Below the pieces are notes generated by a model. The model had not been told where the DNA came from. It worked only from the letters and a program-made list of their open reading frames with translations, and did not search any database. DNA of 64,000 nt. Source: Hyaloraphidium curvatum (lineage: Eukaryota > Monoblepharomycota > Hyaloraphidiomycetes > Hyaloraphidiales > Hyaloraphidiaceae). Every line of letters starts with the position of its first letter. The stretch's first letter is position 1. The stretch covers positions 62,001 to 126,000 of the forward strand of contig JAIVFI010000010.1 in the NCBI GenBank assembly GCA_025558095.1. The letters are read 5' to 3'. Positions 30,652-41,499 of this stretch are shown in pieces. The position numbers were made by a program, and so were the translations under genes.

Positions 30652-32932
30652 GGGCGCAGCCGGAGGGTTCCTGCACGTTCCCCCCGTTCCCCCCTTTCCG
30701 CGATGCCCCGGTGGCGCCCGCTCCTCGCGGCCCTCGCGCTGCTCCCCTTCTCGCTCGCCCAGTACGTCCCGGGCGAGCTGTGCTGCCCGGGGTGCGCCTA
30801 CTCCAATTCCCTGAACTGCTGCTGCGACCCGTCGCGGCCGCTCACGGCGGTGACCTCCACGGCCGTCACGACGGCGGCGGTGACGTCGACGACGACGCTC
30901 GTCTCGACCGTGCGGAGTTTCACGTCGACGGCGACGCGGACGGTGACGGTCGCGGGGGACAGCGCGATACTGAAGCTCGGGATGCTGGTCGGCGAGGGCG
31001 TGAGAGTGCCGCTGCCCGGCTCGGACCCACCGGACCCGGGTGGGACGTCTACGGATGATTTCCTATCATCGGGGCGGTTCGGCATCGCGGGGAACAGGTT
31101 GGGCGGAAGCTCGGGTGGAACCCCTGGAGGAGGCGGCAGCCCCGAAACCGCGAACCCGGACCGCACCGCTCCGCAGTGGTCGCTGAAGGAGCTTCGCATC
31201 GGCTCGCTCGAGAGGGACAAAATGGGCATGAAGCGCCGCACCCTGAACGTGACTTTTCTCGGGGCGCTGGCCGACGGACCGCCTCCGGTTCCGGCGGGTG
31301 GCCGTTCGCGACTCCAGCGCAGGCACCTGTGCGTTGACTGCCCCGAAGACTTGGCCCTCGGCGCCTACCGGATGTTCTACGGCCGCACGGGCCGGCCGCG
31401 GCAGTCGGGCAGCGACGCCGTGGCGTGCTGCCCGAGGCGATCTACGACCACGGTGACCTCCACGGTGGTGGTCTTGGACCTGGCGACGGCGACGCGGACC
31501 ACCACACTCGCGGGCGTGCGGACCACTTTTGTCACGGTGGTCCGGACCGCGACGTCGCGGAGCAGGACGACTTCGGCCACCAGGACTACGTCGACCTCGC
31601 GCACGCTGAGGACGGCCACGCAGCCCAACGTCATCGTGGGTCCCCGCATTTCCTTTGGGGAGATAATCCAACTTGTATGTCTGACATCTCCCGTCCGGTT
31701 GACAGACCCAAGTGCTCGCCGGCCGCGCCTTCTTCGACGTCAACGAGGACGGCGTGTACGACCCCGAAGTCGACATCCCGCACGCCAACCAGCGCCTCGC
31801 CTTCCTCACCGGCCCCTCCGATCCCCCCTCTGACGAGGCCGGCACGACATTGACGGACGCCGAGGGGCTGTTCTCCGCCAGCGTCGCGGTCGCGCCCGAC
31901 GCCTTCGTGGCGATCGCGCCGGCGGGGGACACGGGGAACCCGTTCATGACGCTGCAGGCGGATGGGACAGGGTTGGTGCCGGACGGGGACCAGATCGAGC
32001 TGCCGGTGCCCGTGACGACGGTGCGTCGATCGGACGTTGAAGGCGTCCAGGCGTCTTTTGCTCACGCGCGCTCTCGTCCGGCAGACCACGACTCCTTTTA
32101 CTGCCACCACCAGCACCACTGCCCCCAGGACGCTGACGACGTCGCGCACAGCTACGATCTCGCTGACGCAGAGCCCGACCGCCTCGGTTACCCGGACGGC
32201 CACCGCTGCGACCGGCACAGGGTCGACCTCCACCGCTTCGACCTCCGTGACGACCTCGTCCAGCCGGACAACCACTTTCGCCTCAATCACCACCTCCTCC
32301 GGCCTCCCCGTCTTTGTCGCCTGCCCGAACCTCCCCCAGACTCAGGACGGCCGCTGCGGTACCGACCCCGGCACCCGCTGCGCCAGCCAAATCTGCTGCA
32401 GCTCCTCCGGGTTCTGCGAGGACGACGGCGGGGACAGCGGCGCCGCGTGGTGCGGCACGGGGTGCCAGAGGGGCTACGGCAAGTGCTGGGCCAACGTGAC
32501 CGACCCCGACGCCTTCTCGTGCCCGACGTACACGCGGACCACCTCCCCCACCCGCACCACCCTCACCACCCTCACCTCCTCCGCCACCACCTTCGCCTCC
32601 ATCACTACGTCTTCCGGCGTACCCGTGTTCGTTCCCTGCCCCAATATCCCCTCCAATTTGAACTCGTCGTTCTGCGGCAGGGGCTACGGCCTGCGGTGTG
32701 GCAACGATGACCTGTGCTGCTCCCAGGTCGGGGCGTGCCAGGACGACGGTGGTGACAGCGGTGAGCCGGCGCGGTCGCTCCGACATGTTCATGCTGATGC
32801 GCTTCAACCAGGCTCCGCGTGGTGCGGGAAGGGATGTCAGGTCGGCTACGGCAAGTGCTGGGCAAACACCACGTCGTCCTACTACTGCCCCACTCCGTCG
32901 GCCCCACCGACCGTCACGCTGTCTTCCGGGAC
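30652..32932 (+). repeat. Inverted duplication, copy B
   Basis: Matches the reverse complement of 1-2290. Its left limit is set by shared GGGCGCAGCC/TGCACGTTCC upstream of the ATG; to its left lies the reverse transcriptase island, which copy A lacks. Its right limit is imposed only by the window edge at copy A. Confidence 0.95.
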
Positions 32933-33863
32933 CCCAGTCTTTGTTCCATGCTCCAACTACCCCACCGCCACGGCCGTGCCGCAGGCCTGTGGGCCCTTTG
33001 TGGGCATCGGGTGCCCGCCCGGGTTATGTTGCTCCCCGAACGGATTTTGTCAGGACGATGGCGGGGACAGCGGGAAGCTTTGGTGCGGTGAATTTTGTCG
33101 CCTGGGCTGGGGGAAGTGCTTGGCTGGTCGGGGCATCTGGCCGACCTACGCGTGCGACTGGACGACTCCGACCCCGAGAAGCACCCGGACCGACTCCTGG
33201 ACCGCGTGCCCGACCCCGGCCAACTTCTGCGGGACGACGCTGGGAAGACAGTTGATCGATCCAGCAGCGCCGATCGAGCACTGCTCCGACCTCGGGGACA
33301 AGGTCCCCGGATGCAACTATGTCTTCCTCCAAGACCGATTTATCGAAGCGAGCCTCTGCACCTTCTTCAATGTCGACGACTGCTACACGGCCGGCGGTGG
33401 CAGTGCTGGGCGGAACGGACGGGGCGCATACCGAGGCGATGGCTTCTGCCCCACGTGCCTGTCTGGAGACTGCCCGCCCCAAGGAACCTACTCCCCGCGC
33501 CCGACGCGGACCACGACCACCAGCTACACCTCCACGACGTCCTGGACCGTGCCCTCGCCGACCACCACGACAAGCTACACCAGCGCCATCCCGACCTACA
33601 CGCCGTGCCCCGCGCCGGCGTACTTCTGCGGGAGCTGGCTCCAGACCTCGCTGTTGAGCCTGCGTGAGTGCGAAGAGTGGTGCGACGGGTTCCAGTGGTG
33701 CAACGTGGCCACCGTTTCCGGCACCGCCTGCTACACGGCCAACAGCACGGACACCTGCAGCCCCGCGAACTTTTGGATCGGGAACCGGTCGGCACAGCAG
33801 TCCTACAAGGGGAACGGGTCGTGCATCCCGTGCTCGGTGCAAACCGCAACCCCGTGCCCGTAG
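30703..33863 (+). CDS. Secreted CBM18-type chitin-binding protein, copy 2 (complete)
   Basis: Exons 30703-31635, 31706-32020, 32085-32760, 32812-33863; 991 aa (1008 if the stop-free 51-nt intron 3 is retained). Order: signal peptide (1-20), Cys cluster, Thr/Val-rich stretches, SdrD-like piece (about 312-400), Thr-rich linker, three hevein-like modules (from about 496, 600 and 700) with patterns such as CCSSSGFCEDDGGDSGAAWC and CGKGCQVGYGKCW, then two larger Cys modules (CPTPANFCGTTLGRQLI..., CPAPAYFCGSWLQTSLLSL...) that look PAN/apple-like with C-terminal GNGSCIPC. Three CBM18 modules imply binding of chitin in the wall or masking of chitin fragments. No catalytic domain is visible. Convergent with an NTF2-like gene, stops 76 nt apart. 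Confidence 0.85.
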
Positions 33864-33939
33864 CGTGCTGACGATCGCGGGTTCGAGAGCAACGACGTAC
33901 TGGGTCTCCATACCATACACATCATCGTCGTGCCACTAC

Positions 33940-34505
33940 CTACCCCTTCATCGCCGCCTTTGTGAGATCGCTGTCCACAAACTCCTTCTGCATCCGCACG
34001 GATCAGCTCGCACGCCTTCTCCACGAGCGCGGCCGGCGGGAGAACCCACCACATATTCAATCTTCCCGTCGTCGTTAAGATGAAAGACGAAAATATACTC
34101 GTTCTTGTACTCTCCACCGTCGGCCTTAATCCCCTGCCCTTTTGCCTGCGCACGCGGGAACGAGTCGGAACCCCGCACCCCGCGGGACGAGCGCCACCCA
34201 CGTCCACGCAGACCCTCCTCCCGTCCGCGGACTCGAACGCCTCGTGCACGGTCACGTCCAGGGATTTGAACGCGCCCGTGAGGATCTTGGTGAAGGTCGG
34301 GTGGTCCCATGCGGGCACGCCGAGGGAGCTGGGGGCCAGAACGTACTGCAGCTTGTCCTGTCCAAGCGTCATCGATTAGCGAATAAAGAGAGAGGGGGAA
34401 GCAGGGTGACTAGAGGACCTTGGAAAGCATGGAGAGTGCTTTCTCGGAGTCTCTGCCGACGAGCTTCAAGTATGTGAGGACGGTTTCGGTCGACGTGGGA
34501 GACAT
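33940..34505 (-). CDS. NTF2/SnoaL-like small protein
   Basis: Exons 34419-34505, 34202-34357, 34050-34145, 33940-33987; 128 aa, all introns phase 0. The spliced product reads MSPTSTETVLTYLKLVGRDS, then LGVPAWDHPTFTKILTGAF, DVTVHEAFESADGRRVCVD, GEYKNEYIFVFHLNDDGKIE and KEFVDSDLTKAAMKG. The NEYIF.F....KI..V.EFVDS ending is characteristic of SnoaL-like NTF2-fold proteins, which serve as small isomerases, cyclases or binding proteins. The ligand is unknown. Intron 1 uses a weak donor (GTCCTC) but has a good CTAAT branch site. Head-to-head with the ThDP enzyme gene, so the two may share a promoter of about 215 nt. Confidence 0.75.
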
Positions 34506-34719
34506 TGGAGTGGCGAGACCGTGGGTGGGCGCAGCGTTCGGTCGGCGGGGGTTCGGAGGGGATGAGAGCGCGTAGCGAGATTGCACTTGGAGATGGTGAG
34601 ATTCTGTTTCGCAAGCGTTCGGCCCGTGGGCTCCTGCGCTTCGAGACAGTCCGCTTTGTTTATGGAGCGCGCGTCGATCCCGGAGGCGGCCCGCCTCCCT
34701 CACTCACTCCACCCACGCC

Positions 34720-36688
34720 ATGTCGACCCCGACCTTTGTGCCGCCGCGGCACGGCGGCGACGTTGCCGCCCGCGTCCTCGCGTCCCACGGCGTCAAATAC
34801 GTCTTTACGCTCAGCGGCGGGCACATCGCGCCCATCCTTGTCGGCGCCGAGTCGCTCGGCATGCGCGTCGTGGACGTGCGAGATGAGGCGACGACAGTGG
34901 GCATCTCGCGCGCCATTTCGCAGCCCCTTACTAACTGGAACATGCGCAGGTCTTTGCCGCGGACGCGATGGCCAGACTTTCCGGCACGACCGTCGCCGTG
35001 GCGTGCGTGACGGCCGGCCCCGGCCTCACAAACGTCATCACGCCCCTGAAGAACGCGCAGCTCGCCGAGTCCCCGGTCGTGGTCATCAGCGGCGCCGCTG
35101 CGACGCTCCTCAAGGGCCAGGGCGCCCTCCAGGACATTGACCATCTCGCCGTCGTCAAGAGCCTGACCAAATTCAGCGCCACTATAACTCGGGCAGCCGA
35201 CATCGTTCCCGTGTTCAAGAAAGCCTTCTACGAGGCCAAGAGCGGCGTTCCCGGACCGGTCTTTATCGAGTGCCCGCTGGATGTGCTCTACAGCGAGGAC
35301 CTCATCAAGGGTCTGATTGGCGGGAACGCGTCGCAGGCCGGCAGCCGCATCGCCCAGATCTACCTGCACTTCTACGTCTCGCGGCTCTTTGCCGGGGACC
35401 CGTGGGGCCCCAAAGACCTGGCCCCGATCCCGATCCCGTCGACCAAGCCGACCGAGTCGCAGATCCGCTCCGCCGCGAAAATCTTCGCGGCCGCCAAGAA
35501 TCCCGTATTGCTCATCGGCAGCCAGGCGCTCACCAAAGGCGCTTCCATCGCGGACAGCGTGCGCCGCGCCGCCGAGCGCCTCGGCGTCGCCACCTTCCTC
35601 GCCGGTATGGCGCGCGGGCTCCTCGGCCGCAACGGCGGCGGCGGGATCCAGCTCCGTCACGTGCGCAAGAAGGCGCTCCAGGGTGCCGACGTGGTCCTCA
35701 TGCTGGGCATCGCGCCCGACTTCCGGCTTGAGTACGGGCGCTCCCTTTCCCGCAAGTCCAAGGTGATCGCGGTCAACCTCAGCGCCAAGACGCTGTCGTG
35801 GAACGCCGGCATGTTCGGCTTCTGGAACCCGGAGCTCGCGATCCAGGCCGACGCGGGCGAGTTCCTGATCGGCCTCGTGGACCACCTCGCCGAGGGGGGG
35901 TACAGGCCCGACGGCGCTTACCTTGCCAAACTGCGCGAGGAGGACCAGGCAAAGGAGACGGCCAACATGAAGAAGGCACAGGACCGGCCCGCCGAGGGCG
36001 TGAACCCCCTTGCGGCGCTCGTGGCGCTCAACAACGCCCTCCCTGACGACAGCATCATCGTCGCCGACGGAGGTACGCCACCGACGGCTCATCCGTCATC
36101 CTGCTGGAGCTCACTCCTCCCGTTCCACCAGGCGACTTTGTCGGCACCGCCGCCTACGTCCTCCAACCCCGCGGTCCCCTCTCCTGGCTCGACCCCGGCG
36201 CTTTCGGCACCCTCGGCGTTGGCGGCGGCTTCGCGCTCGCGGCCAAGCTCTGGCGGCCCGACGCGCAGGTGTGGATCGTCTGGGGGGACGGGTCGAGCGG
36301 GTACTCGTTGGCAGAGTACGACACCTTCCGCCGGCACAATCTGCCGGTGGCGTCGATCATCGGGAACGACGGCAAGTGGATGCAGGTGGGTGGCGGGCAG
36401 CGGCGCTTTGATCCGGCTCCTCTTATGTATCGCGATCCGTGGCAGATCCTCCGCGAGCAGCAACCCATGCTCGGCTCCGCCGTCGCCTGCGAGCTCGACC
36501 AGGGCACCCGGTACGACGTCGTCGCCCAGGGCTGGGGCGCCAAGGGCTTCCTGTGTTCCACGATTGGCGAGACCGAGGACGCGATCCGGGAGGCGCAGGC
36601 GGAGCTCGCGCGGCCGGGGTCGGGGGGCGCGTGCCTGAATGTGCTGATTGCAAAGAGCGACTTCAGGGAAGGTAGCATCTCTGTTTGA
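34720..36688 (+). CDS. ThDP-dependent 2-hydroxyacyl-CoA lyase / ILVBL-like
   Basis: Exons 34720-34896, 34950-36072, 36132-36688; 618 aa, close to human ILVBL (HACL2). The intron 1 branch site is a perfect TACTAAC. Motifs: [22 protein letters not shown] with the catalytic Glu, [20 protein letters not shown], central Rossmann-like domain ([15 protein letters not shown]), and the ThDP/Mg motif starting [15 protein letters not shown] and ending ASIIGN. The family cleaves 2-hydroxyacyl-CoA to an aldehyde and formyl-CoA in alpha-oxidation of fatty acids; acetolactate synthase is a relative, but the ILVBL-type N-terminus argues for the lyase. The C-terminus (GSISV) is not PTS1. The cytochrome b5-acyl-CoA dehydrogenase gene follows 86 nt downstream on the same strand. 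Confidence 0.85.
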
Positions 36689-36773
36689 GCTTTTATAGGT
36701 CAATGTGCAATGCCCCGTGGCAAGGCCCTGAGAGCGGCGGCAAGTCTTCATCGCACCTCGGAATCCTCCCGCC

Positions 36774-38988
36774 ATGCCTTCGCTCACGGCTGCTGAGGTC
36801 GCCACGCACGACAAACCCGATGTGCGTTACCCTCTGAGCCTCCCTACCCCTCGTGGGCCCGGTTGACGAGATTTCAATTCCCGCCCCGCTCGACCCCCTT
36901 CCCAACCGTCTCCCACGCGCCGGACCCCGCTCCAACGCCCTCCCGCAACGGAATCCGCAGGACGCGTACATCATCGTCAAGGGAAAGATCTACGACGTGT
37001 CCAAGTTCGCTTCGGAGCACCCCGGGGGCCAGAAGATCCTCCTGAACGTCGCGGGCAAGGATGCCTCGAAGCAGTTCTCGGCGTACCATTCGCAGGCCGT
37101 GGAATCCAAGTGGCTGCCCAAACTCTACGTGGGCGACGTGGCGTCGGCGCTGCCCGTTACGCCGGCGCAGGGAGGGATGGTTGCCGGGAAGAAGAACGCG
37201 TGGGTGACCGGCGACAACGAAATCTTCGGCGACCTCGCGCCCTTCTGCGAACCTGCCTGGTGGGTCATTCTGCGGCCTTCTCGACCTCTTTCTGACCTGC
37301 AGTACCGGTTTAGGTACCAGGACAACTACAGCCCGTACTACAAGGAATCCCACCGCCGCCTGCGCGCCTTCATGCGCAAGTGGGTCCAGGAGGAGCTCCT
37401 GCCCCACGCCGACGAGTGGGAGGAAAAGTGCGCCAAGAACCTCGAGTACCTCCCCAAGTGGGTCCACCAGTCGGCCGGGCGCAACGGCGTGCTCCGCGCG
37501 GTGGCCGGCCCCATTTCGTGGGGCAAGGGGAACCCGATCGCCAAGGTGCCGGGGGTGCCGGCGCTCCCGGCCGGGATTCCGGAGGGAGAGTTCGACTACT
37601 TCCACGAGCAGATCGTTTGGGACGAGGTGGGTCGAACGCTTATTGGCCAGGAAGCAACGTCGTCTGAATGGCGAGTTGCGCGCAGCTCACCAACTCGGGC
37701 TACAGCGGGATTTCGAGCGCGCTCACCACGGGCGCTGCCTTTGCGACCGCGGCCCTGGTAAAGTTTGGGAGCGAGTCCGTCTGGAGGACCGTCGTTCCCG
37801 AGGTCTTGAGCGGGAACGAACAGATCGCCCTGATGATGTGAAACCCCGCTGGCCAGATCACCGTAATGGTGCTAAGTTGCCCTACCTTGCAGCACGGAAC
37901 CTCATGCTGGATCGGACGTGCAGGGCATTCAGACCGTGGGGAAGCTCGCGGACGACGGGAAGCACTTCATCGTGAACGGCGAAAAGAAGGTACGATCTCG
38001 TGAGGCTTCGTCGTTCCGTGCCTGTCTGACCTGCTGTGCCCAGTGGATTACCAACGGCGCCTTCGCGACCTACTTCGTCGCCGCCGTCCGCACCGGCGGC
38101 AGCGGCGGCGCCGGGATCTCCATCCTCCTCATCAAGCGCGGCCCGGGCATGACCACCCGGCACGTCTACGTGCAGTCGAGCCCGCTGGCCGGCACGGCGT
38201 ACGTGATGCTCGAGGACATGAAGGTGCCGGTGGACAACCTCGTGGGGCCGCTTAACGGGGGGTTCAAGGCGCTTATGCGTGGGTTGCCTTGTCGTGCCTG
38301 TGGTGCGTCCGACCGCTGACGGCGCCGTGAAGTCAACTTTAACCGCGAGCGGCTGACGATCGGCATAATGACGGCCCGCCAATCGCGGATGGTGTTCCAG
38401 GATGCGCTCCACTATGCCGTGAGTACTTCCCCATTGCGTACCAACGTCAAGCACCTTTCTTATGGACGTTTCATAGCACCGCCGCAAGACCTTCGGCAAG
38501 AACCTCATCGAGCACCCCGTCATCCGCGACAAGTTCGCCCAGATGGCGCGGCAGATCGAGTCGCTCTCGGCGTGGACCGACTTTGTCACTTACCAGCTCA
38601 GCAGGTTCCCGGAGAAGCTGTCGGACGCGAGGCTGGGGGGCCAGTGTGCGTTGATCAAGCTGCACGGCGCGAGGACGTTCGAGTACTGCGCGCGGGAGGC
38701 TTGCCAGATCATGGGCGGCATCGCCTACACGCGAGGTGGTCAGGGCGGCCGTGTCGAGCGGTGGGTCTCGGGAGGAAGGTTGCCTGGCACGAGGTCGTGC
38801 TGACGACGATCACACGCAGGCTGTACCGCGACGTGCGGGGGGCCGCCATCCCCGGCGGCAGCGAGGAGATAATGGCTGACATCGGGATGAGACAATGCTT
38901 GAAGTGGGTGCTTTGCGGGCGTTTGGCCATAGTGTGGGACTGATCTTTGTCTCGCAGGGGTGCGGAGCTGATCGGGGCCAAGCTGTAG
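36774..38988 (+). CDS. Cytochrome b5-acyl-CoA dehydrogenase fusion, PTS1 (AKL)
   Basis: Ten exons: 36774-36821, 36961-37259, 37314-37626, 37686-37837, 37893-37989, 38044-38278, 38333-38418, 38477-38760, 38820-38903, 38958-38988; 542 aa. Residues 1-85 are cytochrome b5 with heme ligands in EHPGGQKILL and SAYHSQ. The rest is acyl-CoA dehydrogenase: LMITEPHAGSDVQGIQT, KKWITNGAFATYF, MLNFNRERLTIGIM, GKNLIEHPVIRDKFAQMARQ, AYTRGGQGGRVERLYRDVRG and AIPGGSEEIMADIG. It should oxidise an acyl-CoA with FAD, with electrons possibly leaving through the fused heme domain. The last residues IGAKL form a PTS1-type peroxisomal signal. A TATA-like TTTTATAGG lies about 80 nt upstream. Intron 1 is 139 nt, others 54-59. 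Confidence 0.88.
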
Positions 38989-39215
38989 AGGCTGTCTCGC
39001 GGTAAACCTGCCAAATAGACGGCCAGAGGGATGAAGGCTGAGGCATACTCCATTCTATCCGTTTCGCCGTCCTTGATTGCTGCGAATGGCCTTTGGCGGG
39101 CCCGACGCCCGATCGCTGGCGCAACGCCTTTCCTCGAAAAAGTTCACCCGGCCCACGTCTCCCTTCCCGACCCGCTGCTTCCCCCATCCGCCCCCTCCAG
39201 TCCTCCCTCCCCGCG

Positions 39216-40055
39216 ATGGCGCACAACATCGCGCCGCTTGCCGACCAGGCGATATACCGCAAGGAGAAGCGCACGGGCGTGCAGACGCAGCGGCCCATCT
39301 CGCGGCGCGAGGACTCGCTCGAGGACTTTCTGAAGGACTTTTCGTCGGCCGTCGCGCTGTCCGCCACCGTGCAGGTTAGCGCGGGCAAGGCGCGCTACAT
39401 CGACGACATCCCCGCGGGCGGCGAGCTGGAGAAGCAGCTCAAGAAGACGGCGGCGGAGATGGGGGCCCCGCTCCCGCGCTCCGACTCGTTCAAGGAAAAG
39501 GGCAAGATCGAGTTCAAGGAGGCGTGGCCGGGCCAGGAGCACGAGATTTACAAGACGTCGGAGCGGGAGCTCCAGGCCGCGGCCGCGGAGCAGGAGAAGA
39601 AGGACTCGGCGTCGGTCTTCTCCAAGGCCGCGGAGTCCGTGGTGCAGACCATCGCCCGGTCGATCCGGCCCGACCCGGACGGCGTCTCGGAGCTGCCCGC
39701 CGGGCTGCTGATCGCCGACGCGCGGCACAAGCGCGAGGCGATCGGGCGGCAGCAGCTCAACCCGTCGCGGGCCAAGGCCGCGTGGCAGAAGATCCGGAGC
39801 AACGTCAACTCGCCGATCCAGATCTACCTGGACAACAGGAAGATGGGCTCGCACATCCCGATGAAGCCGGCGAGGGACTCGGCGCTCGAGCCGGAAAGGG
39901 AGTACGTGCCCAAGGTGGACGACCGCGACGCCGCGTTCCTGGCCGCGATCGAGAAGCACGAGGCGTCCAAGGTCGCGGGGGGCTCGTCGGACGGCGCGGA
40001 TGCGGTGAGCGTGGCGGGATCGGACGAGACCAGGGTGGAGGGCAAGAAGAAGTGA
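39216..40055 (+). CDS. Charged, helical protein of unknown function
   Basis: 279 aa, intronless; ATG at 39216 begins MAHNIAPLADQAIYRKEKRT. The protein is rich in Lys, Glu and Ala, without TM segments or a signal peptide. Notable pieces: SLEDFLKDFSSAVALSATVQ, RYIDDIPAGGELEKQLKKTA, SVFSKAAESVVQTIARSIRP and AKAAWQKIRSNVNSPIQIYL. The C-terminal third is acidic then Lys-rich (RVEGKKK). A possible in-frame intron begins at GTTAGC near 39375 but is not needed. I do not recognise a family; a cytosolic or nuclear scaffold-like protein is the most that can be said. Confidence 0.55.
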   Translation: MAHNIAPLADQAIYRKEKRTGVQTQRPISRREDSLEDFLKDFSSAVALSATVQVSAGKARYIDDIPAGGELEKQLKKTAAEMGAPLPRSDSFKEKGKIEFKEAWPGQEHEIYKTSERELQAAAAEQEKKDSASVFSKAAESVVQTIARSIRPDPDGVSELPAGLLIADARHKREAIGRQQLNPSRAKAAWQKIRSNVNSPIQIYLDNRKMGSHIPMKPARDSALEPEREYVPKVDDRDAAFLAAIEKHEASKVAGGSSDGADAVSVAGSDETRVEGKKK

Positions 40056-40288
40056 TCACTGACGGCGCGGGCGAGGGGGGCTGCCGGCTCGATGGCAAAG
40101 CTGCGGCGCTCACGATGGGCACTCTTTGTAGAGGTGATGGCATGTACATAAGGAGTATCTCGGGCATGAAGTTGCGTTCGTTCGACCGAGTCTTTGGGGG
40201 ACGATCAAGGGTCCGATTGTTGCGCCCGCCCCACCCAGCTGAATCTCGCCGTCACCTCCTGCATCGCCGCCGCAACCAGCATATCACG

Positions 40289-41269
40289 ATGCCGGGCGTG
40301 CCTCCCAGCTACAGCGCGGCCACTGCCGGCCCGCCCGCCTCGCTGCCCGCGGCCGAGTACCTCTCCGACCCGGGCGTCGCCGCCATGGAACTGCAGCGAA
40401 AGCGCCTGATCGTGGAACACATGCGGCCCGACTTCCGCTGGCCCGTGCCATGGAACAACGTCAACACATGGCGCAGCAAGCCGCCGCACACGTTCATGTC
40501 GGTGGTGCACACGGCGCCGCGGTTCCCCGTGCCCGAAGCCGACCCGACCGTGCGCAAAACCGTCGCCACGCCGTGCCCCGGCACCCTCGACGAGCTGCTC
40601 GCCCGCGGCCCCACGTGGTTCTCCCGCACGTACGACCCGATGTTCTCGTTTTTGGCCGAAAGGGCCGTCGACGCCCTCACGTCGGACCGCACCTGCGCGA
40701 TCCCCGGGTGCGGCAAGCCCAGGCAGCACCTCTTCAGGCCGACGTGATCGACCAGCCCGTCGCCGGGACCCCGCGCACCGAACCCGGGTGGCGGATCAAC
40801 ACCACGCACCACGTCGTGCCCCTCTGCTCGTGGCGCGGCTCGCCGTGCGAGCTCTTCGCCAGGCTGTACATGGACGCGGTCATCTGCGCGCCCGTGGGCG
40901 AGAACCACGAGCAGAGGCGGACGTGCGAGATGTGCGGGCGGATGGAGGCCAAGAGGGACGTGCAGGAGGTGTTCAAAAGGTGCTCCAGGTGCGCGGCGTG
41001 CGGCTGCCAACCCCCCCGAGGTCGAAAATTGACTGGGTCTTGTGCCTACCAGGTGCAAGCAAGCGTTCTACTGCAACGCCGAGTGCCAGCACGAGCACTG
41101 GGCCTTCCACAAGGAGCACTGCAGCGACTACGACGCGGTGCTGCGGCCCGTCGAGGAACGCCTGAAGCCGTTCGTCGTCGCGCGGCGGCAGGAGGCCAAA
41201 GAGGCCATGGACAGGGAGCAGTCGGGGCAGACGGCGCCGGCGGGCGTCGATTTGGACGAGGTGGATTGA
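40289..41269 (+). CDS. MYND-type zinc-finger protein
   Basis: Exons 40289-40666, 40738-40988, 41053-41269; 281 aa. The C-terminal MYND finger is clear after splicing: CEMCGRMEAKRD, KRCSRCKQAFYCNAECQ and HEHWAFHKEHC give the C-x2-C...C-x2-C...YC...C...H...C set. MYND fingers bind Pro-rich partners. The first splice is uncertain: the frame must change between LAERA and ADVIDQPVAG; the only GT-AG solution removes 71 nt (GTCGAC...CTTCAG) that in the upstream frame encode the Cys-containing TCAIPGCGKPRQHL, which itself looks zinc-finger-like. A one-base error near 40740 is an alternative. Middle region: HHVVPLCSWRGSPCELF. Confidence 0.65.
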
Positions 41270-41499
41270 TCGTTCGGTGGAGAGTCCGACGACGCCCGTC
41301 CACGCGGGCGCTTGTCCACGCGTGCGGTCGTAGCTTCTGGCAATTGCTGTGTTTTCTTTGGCCAATGACGTTGTCGCCTCCGACCCATATTCCTCTCGCA
41401 AAGCAGCGCCTGCGATCAACCCGGACCAACGCGAGTCGCAATCGATAGAATAGAGTTCTCATCGTTCAAAAGATAGCACGCAAGTATCGTCCGCCCGCC

